13,546 bases of DNA from Psychroflexus sp. (GTDB lineage: Bacteria; Bacteroidota; Bacteroidia; Flavobacteriales; Flavobacteriaceae), in contig PXBV01000141.1 of NCBI GenBank assembly GCA_003565575.1, positions 1-13,546 of the forward strand. The letters are read 5' to 3'. The notes beneath the pieces are model-generated. The model had not been told where the DNA came from, searched no databases, and was given only the letters and a program-made list of their open reading frames with translations. Below, piece by piece: positions 1-6,850 of this stretch; position 1 is the stretch's first letter, and every line of letters starts with the position of its first letter. A program made the translations under genes and the position numbers.

Positions 1-81
1 CTTAAAAAGAAGAAAAGAAAGAATAAAGCACTAGTCGATGAAATTAGCGCTACGATTTTGCTTCAGAATTATTTAAACTAA
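1..81 (+). CDS. ruvX: 3' end of RuvX/YqgF-type Holliday junction resolvase (partial)
   Basis: The window opens inside a plus-strand reading frame that runs from base 1 to a TAA at 79-81, giving 26 residues. The tail is lysine-rich and is followed by the segment VDEISATILLQNYL. This resembles the usual end of RuvX (YqgF family) proteins in Bacteroidota, where a basic stretch precedes 'DEISA..ILQ.YL'. RuvX proteins are RNase H-fold nucleases implicated in Holliday junction resolution or rRNA processing. The catalytic part lies outside the window, so identification rests on this short tail and on the position just upstream of def, an order I recall from other flavobacteria. The reading frame is clear; the name is probable. 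Confidence 0.7.
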   Translation, partial: LKKKKRKNKALVDEISATILLQNYLN

Positions 82-126
82 AACTTGAATTTTAACTCAA
101 GACAAATTCAGAATAAATAAAACCTG

Positions 127-134
127 TATTTTTG
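127..134 (+). promoter_or_regulatory. Candidate -7 promoter element for def
   Basis: The sequence TATTTTTG matches the Bacteroidota -7 consensus TAnnTTTG exactly and lies 48 bases before the def start. No TTG at the usual -33 spacing is visible, so support comes from one element only. Transcription would begin near base 140, giving a leader of about 40 bases. Confidence 0.4.
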
Positions 135-182
135 CATTTCTAAATAATAAGGGTTTATGCCCTCTCACTTAAAATTGAGATT

Positions 183-773
183 ATGATATTACCCATCGTA
201 GCTTATGGTTCTCCAGTATTGAAGAAGAAAGCTGTTGATATTTCTAAGGATTATCCTAAGCTAGAAGAATTGATAGAGAATATGTTTGAAACCATGTACA
301 ATGCCAATGGTGTAGGCTTGGCTGCGCCACAAATTGGCTTGTCTATTCGTCTATTTATAGTGGATGCGAAGCCTTTTAGTCAAGACGAATCTCTAAGTGC
401 AGATGAGGCGAAGGAACTAGAAACCTTTAAACGTGTATTTATAAATCCTGTTATTATTGAAGAAAAAGGCGTTGAATGGGATTTTAACGAAGGTTGCCTG
501 AGTATACCTGATGTTCATGAAGATATTTTTAGAAAGCCAGAACTTACTATTGAATATTTGGACGAGAATTTTCAACCTCAAACAGAGACCTTTTCTGGGT
601 TACCTGCCAGAGTAGTCCAGCATGAATATGATCATATTGAAGGCGTATTGTTTACCGATAAAATTTCAAGCTTAAAAAAGCGGTTAATCAAAAGTAAATT
701 AGCCAATATAAGTAAAGGTAAAATTGAGGTGGGTTATAAGATGAAGTTTCCGCTTGCTAAAAAAGTGCGCTGA
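183..773 (+). CDS. def: Peptide deformylase
   Basis: This 196-residue cytoplasmic metalloenzyme removes the formyl group from the N-terminal methionine of new proteins. All three family motifs are present: GVGLAAPQIG at residues 43-52, EGCLSIP at 103-109 and HEYDHIEG at 147-154. The metal ligands are expected to be Cys105, His147 and His151, with Glu148 as the catalytic acid/base. The start MILPIVAYG is the usual one for the Bacteroidota branch. An insertion of acidic and lysine residues around 66-82, between motifs 1 and 2, is also common in that group. The gene follows ruvX by about 100 bases and precedes a DUF5606 gene by 55 bases. A nine-codon upstream reading frame (157-186) ends on the def start codon. 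The assignment is firm. Confidence 0.97.
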   Translation: MILPIVAYGSPVLKKKAVDISKDYPKLEELIENMFETMYNANGVGLAAPQIGLSIRLFIVDAKPFSQDESLSADEAKELETFKRVFINPVIIEEKGVEWDFNEGCLSIPDVHEDIFRKPELTIEYLDENFQPQTETFSGLPARVVQHEYDHIEGVLFTDKISSLKKRLIKSKLANISKGKIEVGYKMKFPLAKKVR

Positions 774-828
774 TTTATAACCAGTTTTTAAAGAAGTTGC
801 ATATTTGCCAGCCTAAAAAATAAGGAAC

Positions 829-1272
829 ATGAAATTAGACAAAGTATTATCTATATCTGGAAAACCAGGGCTTTATGAGCTCAAAGCACAAACAAGAGGT
901 GGGTTTCTTGCAGAGTCACTGCTTGATGGAAAAAAGTTTCCGGTAAGTATGAGAAACAATGTGAGCATTTTGAGTGAAATTGCTATTTATACCTACACAG
1001 AAGAAATTCCACTAAGAGAGGTCTTTCAAAAGATTTTTGATAAAGAAGAAGGAAATCCATCCATAGATCACAAATCTTCTAAAGATAAATTGATCAATTA
1101 TTTTAGGGAAATTCTCCCAGAGTATGATGAAGATAGAGTGTATCCGTCTGATATTAAGAAGGTAATTCAATGGTATAACCTTTTGGTTTCAAAAGGAATT
1201 ACAGATTTCTCTGACCCTAAGGCTGAAGAAGAAAAGCCTGAAAAGCCTACTGAAGATAACAACGCAAACTAA
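829..1272 (+). CDS. DUF5606/DUF6852 family conserved protein of unknown function
   Basis: This 147-residue protein is probably cytoplasmic, as it has no signal peptide or membrane segment. The N-terminal part (about 1-55), beginning with KLDKVLSISGKPGLYEL and containing a TRGGFLAESL segment, matches what I know of DUF5606, a small beta-rich domain nearly restricted to Bacteroidota. The region 60-127, with LREVFQKIF and a YPSDIKKVIQWYNLL segment, fits the helical domain listed as DUF6852. The last 20 residues are an acidic, proline/lysine-rich tail that is probably disordered. No function is established that I know of. Its constant position between def and mazG in flavobacteria suggests a housekeeping role in translation or nucleotide quality control, but that is only inference. 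A purine-rich AAGGAAC stretch directly precedes the start. A strong hairpin terminator follows the stop. Confidence 0.88.
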   Translation: MKLDKVLSISGKPGLYELKAQTRGGFLAESLLDGKKFPVSMRNNVSILSEIAIYTYTEEIPLREVFQKIFDKEEGNPSIDHKSSKDKLINYFREILPEYDEDRVYPSDIKKVIQWYNLLVSKGITDFSDPKAEEEKPEKPTEDNNAN

Positions 1273-1280
1273 AGTTTTTC

Positions 1281-1310
1281 AAAAACCCTCTGTCCATCAG
1301 AGGGTTTTTT
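1281..1310 (+). terminator. Rho-independent terminator after the DUF5606 gene
   Basis: A 12-bp stem pairs AAAAACCCTCTG (1281-1292) with CAGAGGGTTTTT (1298-1309) around a five-base loop, TCCAT. The 3' arm runs into six T residues at 1305-1310. It starts eight bases after the DUF5606 stop codon and ends just before mazG, so it probably separates or attenuates transcription between the two genes. Confidence 0.9.
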
Positions 1311-1338
1311 GATGATTATACTTACATTTAATAAAAAA

Positions 1339-2118
1339 ATGCACACAAGAACATATCAACTTAAAGCTTTTGAACGTCTTCTTGATATTATGGATGATTT
1401 AAGAGTGAAATGCCCATGGGACAAAAAACAAACTATGGAATCTCTACGGAATTTAACCATAGAAGAAGTTTATGAGCTTGCCGATGCCATTCTAGAAAAT
1501 GATAAACAGGAGATTAAAAAAGAATTAGGCGATGTGCTTCTTCACATAGTATTCTATTCAAAGATTGGAAGTGAAACCAAAGATTTTGATATTGCGGACG
1601 TTATTCATGCATTGTGTGAAAAGTTGATAGCTAGACACCCCCATATTTATGGAGATGTGGAAGCCGTTGATGAACATCAAGTTAAGGAAAATTGGGAAAA
1701 ACTTAAACTCAAAGAAGGTAATAAAAGCGTGCTAGAAGGAGTGCCAGACTCACTTCCAGCTTTAATAAAAGCAAGTAGGATTCAAGATAAAGTCGCTGGT
1801 GTAGGTTTTGACTGGGAAGAACCTGCTCAAGTTTTTGAGAAAGTACAGGAAGAATTAAAAGAATTACAAGATGAAGTCCAACGAGGCACAGTAGATAACA
1901 TAGAAAGTGAGTTTGGAGATGTTCTGTTTTCTATGATTAATTACGCCAGATTTCTGAAAATTGACCCTGAAACAGCTCTGGAACGTACCAATAAAAAATT
2001 TAAATTCAGATTTCAATACCTCGAGAAAAAAGCAAAGGAACATCATTTAGAACTTTCTGAAATGTCTTTAGATGAAATGGATAAATTTTGGAATGAAGCA
2101 AAAAACATAAAAAGTTGA
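1339..2118 (+). CDS. mazG: Nucleoside triphosphate pyrophosphohydrolase MazG
   Basis: This 259-residue protein, close to the usual MazG length, hydrolyses (d)NTPs to NMP and pyrophosphate and so cleans the nucleotide pool. Two MazG domains are visible. The first (about 10-110) has CPWD at 25-28, the metal-binding helix EEVYEL at 42-47 and ELGDVL at 62-67. The second (about 140-255) has EELKEL at 171-176 and EFGDVL at 191-196. The start MHTRTYQLKAFERLL was chosen because MazG proteins typically begin a few residues before this 'QLKAFxRLL' segment and because an A-rich stretch precedes it. Earlier in-frame starts at 1309 (TTG) and 1312 (ATG) touch or abut the terminator T-run and would add nine or ten residues unlike the family. 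A TACATTTA at 1323-1330 is a weak -7 candidate. Confidence 0.95.
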   Translation: MHTRTYQLKAFERLLDIMDDLRVKCPWDKKQTMESLRNLTIEEVYELADAILENDKQEIKKELGDVLLHIVFYSKIGSETKDFDIADVIHALCEKLIARHPHIYGDVEAVDEHQVKENWEKLKLKEGNKSVLEGVPDSLPALIKASRIQDKVAGVGFDWEEPAQVFEKVQEELKELQDEVQRGTVDNIESEFGDVLFSMINYARFLKIDPETALERTNKKFKFRFQYLEKKAKEHHLELSEMSLDEMDKFWNEAKNIKS

Positions 2119-2226
2119 TAAAATTAGAGCTATTTTGTTAAACCTCTCTTTAATGTGAAACAATTTTTTTTTTAGCGATTTATTTTATATATTATTGTTT
2201 CAAATTATTAATTTAAAATTTAAATC

Positions 2227-2679
2227 ATGAAAAAGGTAATTTCAACAGTCAGTATATTTTTGTTTGCTGTATTTGCTGCTATTGCACAGACAGACGCCGA
2301 AGTAACTGATGCTCAATTGAAAAAATTTGCAGACGCCTACCAAAGTGTACAAATGGCTAACCAAGAGATACAACAAAAAATGGTTGTAGCTATTGAAAAA
2401 GAAGGTTTAACACCAGAACGATTCAACGAGCTTTACGAAGCTAATATGGATCCAGAAAAAGAAGTAGAAGCTACTGATAAAGAGAAAGTAAAACAAGAAG
2501 CTGCTATGGCAGCCATACAGGGTATCCAAGAGAGTTCTCAAGCTCAAATGGAAGAAAAAATAAAAGAAAAAGGACTTACAATGGAGCAATTTCAAGGTAT
2601 TGGAGCAATGGTTCAACAAGACCCAGAATTGCAACAAAAATTACAAGCCATAATGATGGAACAACAGTCCAACCAGTAA
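2227..2679 (+). CDS. Secreted DUF4168-like helical protein
   Basis: This is a 150-residue exported protein. Residues 1-20 form a signal peptide (MKK start, hydrophobic core, ending AIA before Gln21). The mature part is highly charged and almost certainly alpha-helical, very rich in glutamine (22 of 150) and methionine, and has no cysteine. Two similar helical segments, EKEGLTPERFNELY at 57-70 and KEKGLTMEQFQGIG at 113-126, suggest an internal duplication. This 'EGLTxERFxxL' pattern with a preceding 'FADAY' helix (34-38) resembles DUF4168 proteins, whose role is unknown. The gene stands alone: 108 bases after mazG and ending at a hairpin shared with a convergent gene. Its family name is probable; a periplasmic stress or chaperone-like role would be guesswork. 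Confidence 0.8.
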   Translation: MKKVISTVSIFLFAVFAAIAQTDAEVTDAQLKKFADAYQSVQMANQEIQQKMVVAIEKEGLTPERFNELYEANMDPEKEVEATDKEKVKQEAAMAAIQGIQESSQAQMEEKIKEKGLTMEQFQGIGAMVQQDPELQQKLQAIMMEQQSNQ

Positions 2680-2700
2680 AATTTATAGCTTAATTATATT

Positions 2701-2732
2701 AAAATAGCTGTCTTTAACAAGGCAGCTATTTT
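2701..2732. terminator. Bidirectional terminator between convergent genes
   Basis: A 12-bp stem pairs AAAATAGCTGTC (2701-2712) with GGCAGCTATTTT (2721-2732), including one G-T pair, around an eight-base loop. On the plus strand it ends in a TTTTTATTTT run. On the minus strand the other arm also ends in a TTTTAAT run. It therefore can end the DUF4168-like transcript and the endonuclease transcript, whose stop codon touches the stem at 2732. Confidence 0.85.
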
Positions 2733-4645
2733 TATTTTAAAATAAGCCGTTTTGTAGAAGAGGTATCGCCTTGACTCACTTTTACAAAATAAACTCCTTT
2801 TTCAAGCTGATCTAAATTTTCTTCGCATTTTCTTAGGTATGTGTTTTTAAACCAAACTTTTTTTCCGGTCATATCAAAAAGTTCAATTCGCTTATGCTGG
2901 TTGTTGTTAAAATCCATATGAAGCTTAGAATTTTTTAGCGGGTTTGGATAAAGTTTAAAACCTGCATTTGTAATACGTTGTGAAGATAGAAGCTGTTCTC
3001 CAGTGATTAAAATATCATCTATTGTCCATTGTGTTGCTGCTTTTCCAGATGTTGTATCGTATCTAAACGCAAAATACACTTTTCCAGAAATATCAGATAT
3101 ATCAATTGCATTAGCATTAAAGCTAAACAGTGATGAATTACTTTCTGGGTGTAGTGGTATAGATATATTTGGAACATCTATCCATTCAAAATTTGAGGGA
3201 TTTCCTAAACCATCGTATGTTGAAGAATAAAGTAATTCAAGTTCTGTGTTCCCATATCTTGCAGAAACCCAAAAACTCATTTTTTGAGCTTCGTATTTTT
3301 CAAAATCTATTTGCCTTGAGGTAATTAACCACGTTTTACTTTCTTGTGTTTCCCCGTTTTGGTAGGAGTTGATTACATAAGCTTGTGAATCATCTACACC
3401 AAAACTAGACCTGCACTCCCAATCAAATCTATTTTGCTCCATTACAGTTACAAAATTTTGGTCAACTTGAGTACAGTCTTCAAAATCTTCATTCAAGATG
3501 GTGTCAGGTTTTATATGAGTTAATACTTCAAGGTTTTCACTAGGTTCTGATACATTTCCACTAGCATCAACTGCAAAAACTCTTATGTTATATAGGGTTT
3601 CAGGAGTTAAATCCATTATTGTATAATTCAAGTGTTTTGATGAAACTTGAGCGATTTCAACATGGTCTTGTTCGATAATATATTCTTGGATACCAATTAG
3701 GTCTGTAGCCGGTTGCCAGCTCAGTTCAAATGAATTGGATGTGATTAAATTGGCTTTTAAATTGTTTGGTGGTGTAGGAGCTTGATTATCGACATTCCCC
3801 CATATTTCAATAACATATTCAGGGTGATCTACAAGTGGATTTCTATTTCCTTGGTAATTAAATCCGTTTGTGTTTCTGTCTATCTCTTTTTGACTTACGG
3901 GATCTTTTAGATGCCATTTCAGTAATAATTTCAGATACCAATCTTTATAAAATTCTTGTGGGTTGTCTGTCAAAACTTCATTTTTATTCCAACTACTGTT
4001 AAATTCGTCTTCATATCTGATTGCAAAATATAAAACAGCTCTGGCTATATCACCTTTAAATTCATCAATCGGTTCAAACACAGTACCATAATAACCAGGG
4101 AAAGTGTTGAGTCCTCGTTTAGATGAATTACTAGAAATGTAATTTGGTTGTTCTACTTCTCCAAAAGGGAAATTGCTTCTTATCCCATTCACATATCCAT
4201 CTGTTGGAATGATGTGAAAATAATCATTCCTCATAGGCGATGCCCTATGAAATGTTGATTGTGGGACCAGATGCTCCCGGTTATAACAGTCTCCTTCTTG
4301 GCTGTAATTCCCACACTGGTTGATATAGTGAGAATAGGTGTAGGTTTCATTATCATCTGGAACCTCAGAATACATATCCAAAACGGTTCCATCATTTTCG
4401 TAATAAATATCTGTGTCTCCACTGCGTTCTGAAGCAAAGGCTTCAAACAAACTAGCATAACCTTGGTCTATATGATATGGCAATCCATAACCATCATCAA
4501 CATCATCAATAATTTCTTTTAGTGCTGTTTTTAATTCGAAGCCTCTTAAACCTTCAGCTCTGTCATAGTACGATTTTGGTTCTTGAGCTAGACCATTAGT
4601 AGAACATATAAATGAAAGTATAAGTAATCTATAAAGCACGTTCAT
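2732..4645 (-). CDS. Secreted endonuclease I with Fn3, anchor-J-like and T9SS sorting regions
   Basis: This 637-residue extracellular nuclease is built from several parts. Residues 1-20 are a signal peptide ending GLA before Gln21. Residues about 25-285 are an endonuclease I (EndA/Vvn-type) domain. It contains NREHLVPQS from 122 with the likely catalytic His125 and metal ligand Glu124, then DYFHIIPTD (141-149), VNGIRSNFPFGEV (152-164) and GDIARAVLYFAIRY (198-211). Residues about 288-376 are a fibronectin type III domain. Residues about 382-548 resemble a choice-of-anchor-J/MAM-like beta-sandwich, with NEDFED near the start and W540-TIDDI near the end. Residues 560-637 (FKLYPNP ... GVYFVKV ... 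KRLILK) are a type A T9SS sorting domain. It probably degrades environmental DNA for nutrients. The start overlaps the end of rsmB by 17 bases, suggesting translational coupling. No alternative start keeps the signal peptide. Confidence 0.93.
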   Translation of the reverse strand: MNVLYRLLILSFICSTNGLAQEPKSYYDRAEGLRGFELKTALKEIIDDVDDGYGLPYHIDQGYASLFEAFASERSGDTDIYYENDGTVLDMYSEVPDDNETYTYSHYINQCGNYSQEGDCYNREHLVPQSTFHRASPMRNDYFHIIPTDGYVNGIRSNFPFGEVEQPNYISSNSSKRGLNTFPGYYGTVFEPIDEFKGDIARAVLYFAIRYEDEFNSSWNKNEVLTDNPQEFYKDWYLKLLLKWHLKDPVSQKEIDRNTNGFNYQGNRNPLVDHPEYVIEIWGNVDNQAPTPPNNLKANLITSNSFELSWQPATDLIGIQEYIIEQDHVEIAQVSSKHLNYTIMDLTPETLYNIRVFAVDASGNVSEPSENLEVLTHIKPDTILNEDFEDCTQVDQNFVTVMEQNRFDWECRSSFGVDDSQAYVINSYQNGETQESKTWLITSRQIDFEKYEAQKMSFWVSARYGNTELELLYSSTYDGLGNPSNFEWIDVPNISIPLHPESNSSLFSFNANAIDISDISGKVYFAFRYDTTSGKAATQWTIDDILITGEQLLSSQRITNAGFKLYPNPLKNSKLHMDFNNNQHKRIELFDMTGKKVWFKNTYLRKCEENLDQLEKGVYFVKVSQGDTSSTKRLILK

Positions 4646-5852
4646 TATTTTTTTGAAGCACAGCTAGATAAAAGCCATCAAATCCAGATTTGTGAGCTAA
4701 AATCTTTTCATCTTTTTCCAACTGGAATACACTTCCTGCTTCAGAATTCAAGAAGTTTTGAACTTGCATCTGATTCTCTGAAGGTAAAATAGAGCAGGTG
4801 GCATAAACAAGTAAACCACCAGGTTTAAGCATCTTAGAGTAATCTTGAAGTAATTCTTGTTGTTTTCCTTTGATTTCTTCTACAAACTCTGGTGTAAGCT
4901 TCCATTTGGCATCTGGATTTCTTTTTAAAACTCCTAAGCCAGTACAGGGGGCGTCTATCAAAATCCGGTCTGCTGTATTATGGAGTTTTTTTATCACCTT
5001 AGTAGAATCAATCAGGCGCGTTTCAAGATTGTGAGCTCCAGCTCGTCTTGCTCTTCGTTTTAATTCCTTAAGCTTGTTGCTGAAAATGTCCATCGCGATA
5101 ATTTGACCTTTATTTTCCATAAGAGCTGCCATATGCAAGGACTTACCGCCAGCGCCAGCACAAGTGTCTACCACTCGCATTCCAGGCTTAAGCTTAAGTG
5201 CATGAGCTACTTTTTGAGAGGAAGCATCTTGAACTTCAAAAAGACCTGCCTTGAATGCATCTGTTTTGAACACATCTGCGCGTTCGTATAGTTCTAAAGC
5301 TTCAGGATATCCTTTAATGAATTTAGTAGGAATAAATTCGTCATCCAAAATGGATTGTAGCTTTTTTGGACTTGTTTTGAGTGTGTTGGTTCTTAAAATA
5401 ACTTTCGCCTGTTCATTTAAGGCTTTTATTTCTTCTTCCCATAATTTACCAAGCTCTTTTCGTCCAAGCTCATCCAACCAATCTGGTATAGATTCTGCAT
5501 ATTTTGTTATTTTAGAAAGCTCATCGAACCTTCCTTTTATACGTCGGGTTGGAGTGTCTTCAAATTGTTTCCAATCTGGGATTTCAATTCCTTTTAAAGT
5601 CGCCCAAACCGTGAATAAGCGAAAGAGATTGGGTCTAGAATAGGGAGGATTAACTTCTGCAATTTCACCATATAAGCGCTTCCAGCGCACAATATCGTAA
5701 GTGGTTTCTGCAATAAAGCCTCTGTCTCTTGCTCCCCAGCGTTTGTCTCTTTTTAGTGTATTGGAGATTTCTTTGTCGGCGTATTTGTTTTCATTAAAGA
5801 TAAGGTGTAAAGTATCTATAACAGCGAAAACTAAGTTTCTATGTAAGCGCAT
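4629..5852 (-). CDS. rsmB: 16S rRNA (cytosine-C5) methyltransferase, RsmB type
   Basis: This 407-residue SAM-dependent enzyme belongs to the RsmB/NOL1/NOP2/Sun family, which makes 5-methylcytosine in 16S rRNA (C967 in E. coli). Residues about 1-130 form the helical NusB-like N-terminal region. The catalytic Rossmann domain follows. It contains SAM motif I DTCAGAGGKS at 229-238, acidic IIAMDI at 251-256, motif IV LIDAPCTGLG with Cys303, and motif VI YATCSI with Cys353, the nucleophile in this family. The ending 'SGFDGFYLAVLQK' is typical. It could also be called simply an RsmB/NOP family protein, because target specificity cannot be read from sequence. It has its own candidate promoter 18-25 bases before its start and overlaps the downstream endonuclease gene by 17 bases. 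Confidence 0.93.
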   Translation of the reverse strand: MRLHRNLVFAVIDTLHLIFNENKYADKEISNTLKRDKRWGARDRGFIAETTYDIVRWKRLYGEIAEVNPPYSRPNLFRLFTVWATLKGIEIPDWKQFEDTPTRRIKGRFDELSKITKYAESIPDWLDELGRKELGKLWEEEIKALNEQAKVILRTNTLKTSPKKLQSILDDEFIPTKFIKGYPEALELYERADVFKTDAFKAGLFEVQDASSQKVAHALKLKPGMRVVDTCAGAGGKSLHMAALMENKGQIIAMDIFSNKLKELKRRARRAGAHNLETRLIDSTKVIKKLHNTADRILIDAPCTGLGVLKRNPDAKWKLTPEFVEEIKGKQQELLQDYSKMLKPGGLLVYATCSILPSENQMQVQNFLNSEAGSVFQLEKDEKILAHKSGFDGFYLAVLQKNNERAL

Positions 5853-5869
5853 GATTATTATTTAATCTG

Positions 5870-5877
5870 CAAAAATA
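5870..5877 (-). promoter_or_regulatory. Candidate -7 promoter element for rsmB
   Basis: Read on the minus strand this is TATTTTTG, an exact match to TAnnTTTG. It lies in the 30-base gap before rsmB and would give a leader of roughly 10-15 bases. No TTG is seen at the expected -33 distance, so the call is tentative. If real, rsmB and the endonuclease can be expressed apart from the sigma-factor genes upstream. Confidence 0.4.
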
Positions 5878-5882
5878 GAGAA

Positions 5883-6332
5883 TTACTTCTTAGAAGACTT
5901 ATCAGATTGATATTGATTCAAAAGTTTTTTGTGAAAATCGTATTCAGCCTTTTTAAGCATCATAATTTGCTTAGAAGAAATCACGCTTTTTAAGTCCTCA
6001 ACAAAGTCTTCTCTGTATTCTACACGATTTTTTTTGTAGTTCATATAATCCTTTAGTAGTTCATCAGATTCTTGGCTACTTAGGTTTTTAATATTGTCCA
6101 GTCTGGATTTAATTTTACTCCAATCCTTAGACCTTAATTCTTCGTATTTTTTGTTATGCTCTGTATATACCGGCCAAAACCGTTTAGATTCATTTGCGGT
6201 CAGGTTGAGTTCTTCAGTAAAAAACGCAATTTTCAACTGCTGAATTTTGTCGCTTTCTGTGTTTTGGGCTTGTAGCACAAAGCTAAAGCCAACAGAAAAC
6301 ATGACGATAAGTAAACTTTTTTTAATCTTCAT
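5883..6332 (-). CDS. Secreted Spy/CpxP-like protein next to ECF sigma factor ('sensor of ECF-type sigma factor')
   Basis: This 149-residue exported protein has a signal peptide at 1-22 (KIKKSLLIV core, ending LQA before Gln23). The mature part is all-helical and rich in Lys and Glu. It has the segment LTANESKRFWPVYTEHN at 44-60, the 'LTxxExxxFWPVY' signature of small flavobacterial proteins encoded beside ECF sigma factors. A C-terminal helix around 120-138 (SSKQIMMLKKAEYDFHKKL) also fits. The layout recalls the periplasmic stress proteins Spy and CpxP, but similarity is by architecture only. I chose the start at 6332 because it gives a standard signal peptide with only 11 bases of overlap with the upstream gene. 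An earlier in-frame ATG at 6356 would add eight residues. It probably senses or buffers envelope damage and feeds back on the membrane anti-sigma protein; this is inferred from context. Confidence 0.85.
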   Translation of the reverse strand: MKIKKSLLIVMFSVGFSFVLQAQNTESDKIQQLKIAFFTEELNLTANESKRFWPVYTEHNKKYEELRSKDWSKIKSRLDNIKNLSSQESDELLKDYMNYKKNRVEYREDFVEDLKSVISSKQIMMLKKAEYDFHKKLLNQYQSDKSSKK

Positions 6333-6819
6333 AATCTTGGTCTTCAAGCTTATCATTAAGGTAATCCATGATATCTTGATTTTTTAATGTAATGATATTG
6401 GTTTCTATAATATTTTTAAGAGACGTATTGTCATAATCAATAAATTCATCTGGCGTTTCTAGATGTAGGTCCAGATACTTTTCTATAATGTCATCTTCCA
6501 AATCTGAAAATTCTAGGTTTTTACCAGGACTTATATAATCTATGTACATAGCTCCAGCAATAATAAAAACTATAATGGAAGCTGCTGCAATCCACCTTGT
6601 CCAGGTGTTAAGTTGAATAACATTTACACTTTTTTCTGGTTTTGGTGTTTCTAAATTAAATTCTTCAAAGTAGTTATCGGGAACTTTAAACCCAGATGTT
6701 TCCGGATAGGATTTACGTTTAACTTTTTCTAATATAGAATCTTCTAGAGTTTCAAAGTATCCAGTTGGAACTTTAAATCCAGATTGACCACTAGCGTGTA
6801 TGTTATGCTTCAACTTCAT
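6322..6819 (-). CDS. Putative membrane anti-sigma protein with duplicated GFKVPxxYF motif
   Basis: This 165-residue protein has one membrane helix at about 75-95 (WIAAASIIVFIIAGAMYI). This puts residues 1-72 in the cytoplasm and an acidic 70-residue tail in the periplasm. The cytoplasmic part carries a duplicated motif, SGFKVPTGYFE at 13-23 and SGFKVPDNYFE at 42-52, separated by 29 residues. It follows the ECF sigma gene by 31 bases and overlaps the secreted Spy-like gene by 11, the expected place for an anti-sigma factor. It contains no cysteine and no HxxxCxxC zinc anti-sigma motif, and it does not look like FecR. The anti-sigma role is therefore inferred from topology and position. Similar 'GFxVPxxYF' proteins sit beside sigma factors in other flavobacteria and are usually annotated as hypothetical. 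Confidence 0.8.
   Translation of the reverse strand: MKLKHNIHASGQSGFKVPTGYFETLEDSILEKVKRKSYPETSGFKVPDNYFEEFNLETPKPEKSVNVIQLNTWTRWIAAASIIVFIIAGAMYIDYISPGKNLEFSDLEDDIIEKYLDLHLETPDEFIDYDNTSLKNIIETNIITLKNQDIMDYLNDKLEDQDYED
6664..6783. repeat. Pair of 33-bp imperfect direct repeats inside the anti-sigma gene
   Basis: Bases 6664-6696 and 6751-6783 match at 26 of 33 positions with an 87-base period. Each begins TTCAAAGTA and includes GGAACTTTAAA followed by CCAGA. On the minus strand they encode the two SGFKVPxxYFE motifs in frame, so this is an internal protein duplication rather than a mobile repeat. Confidence 0.85.
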
Positions 6820-6850
6820 TATAATTTTGACTCTGTTTTATTCTAAAGGT

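Noticed and set aside
84..101. CTTGA...TCAAG inverted repeat after ruvX
   Set aside because: It has five pairs, an eight-base loop and no T-run. Too weak for a terminator or operator call.
2135..2173. Possible terminator after mazG: TTGTT/AACAA pairing followed by ten T residues (2164-2173)
   Set aside because: The stem is only five weak pairs with a 19-base loop. The T-run is notable, but a hairpin is not convincing, so it was not listed. The rest of 2119-2226 is AT-rich with no clear promoter match.
4231..4458. Long open frames overlapping real genes in other frames, for example within the endonuclease, rsmB, exporter and mazG genes
   Set aside because: They lack family motifs and sit inside well-supported genes with conserved domains. 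They are by-products of AT-rich coding sequence.
6333..6356. Earlier ATG for the Spy-like gene
   Set aside because: It adds eight residues before a standard signal peptide and deepens the overlap with the upstream gene. The ATG at 6332 is more typical.
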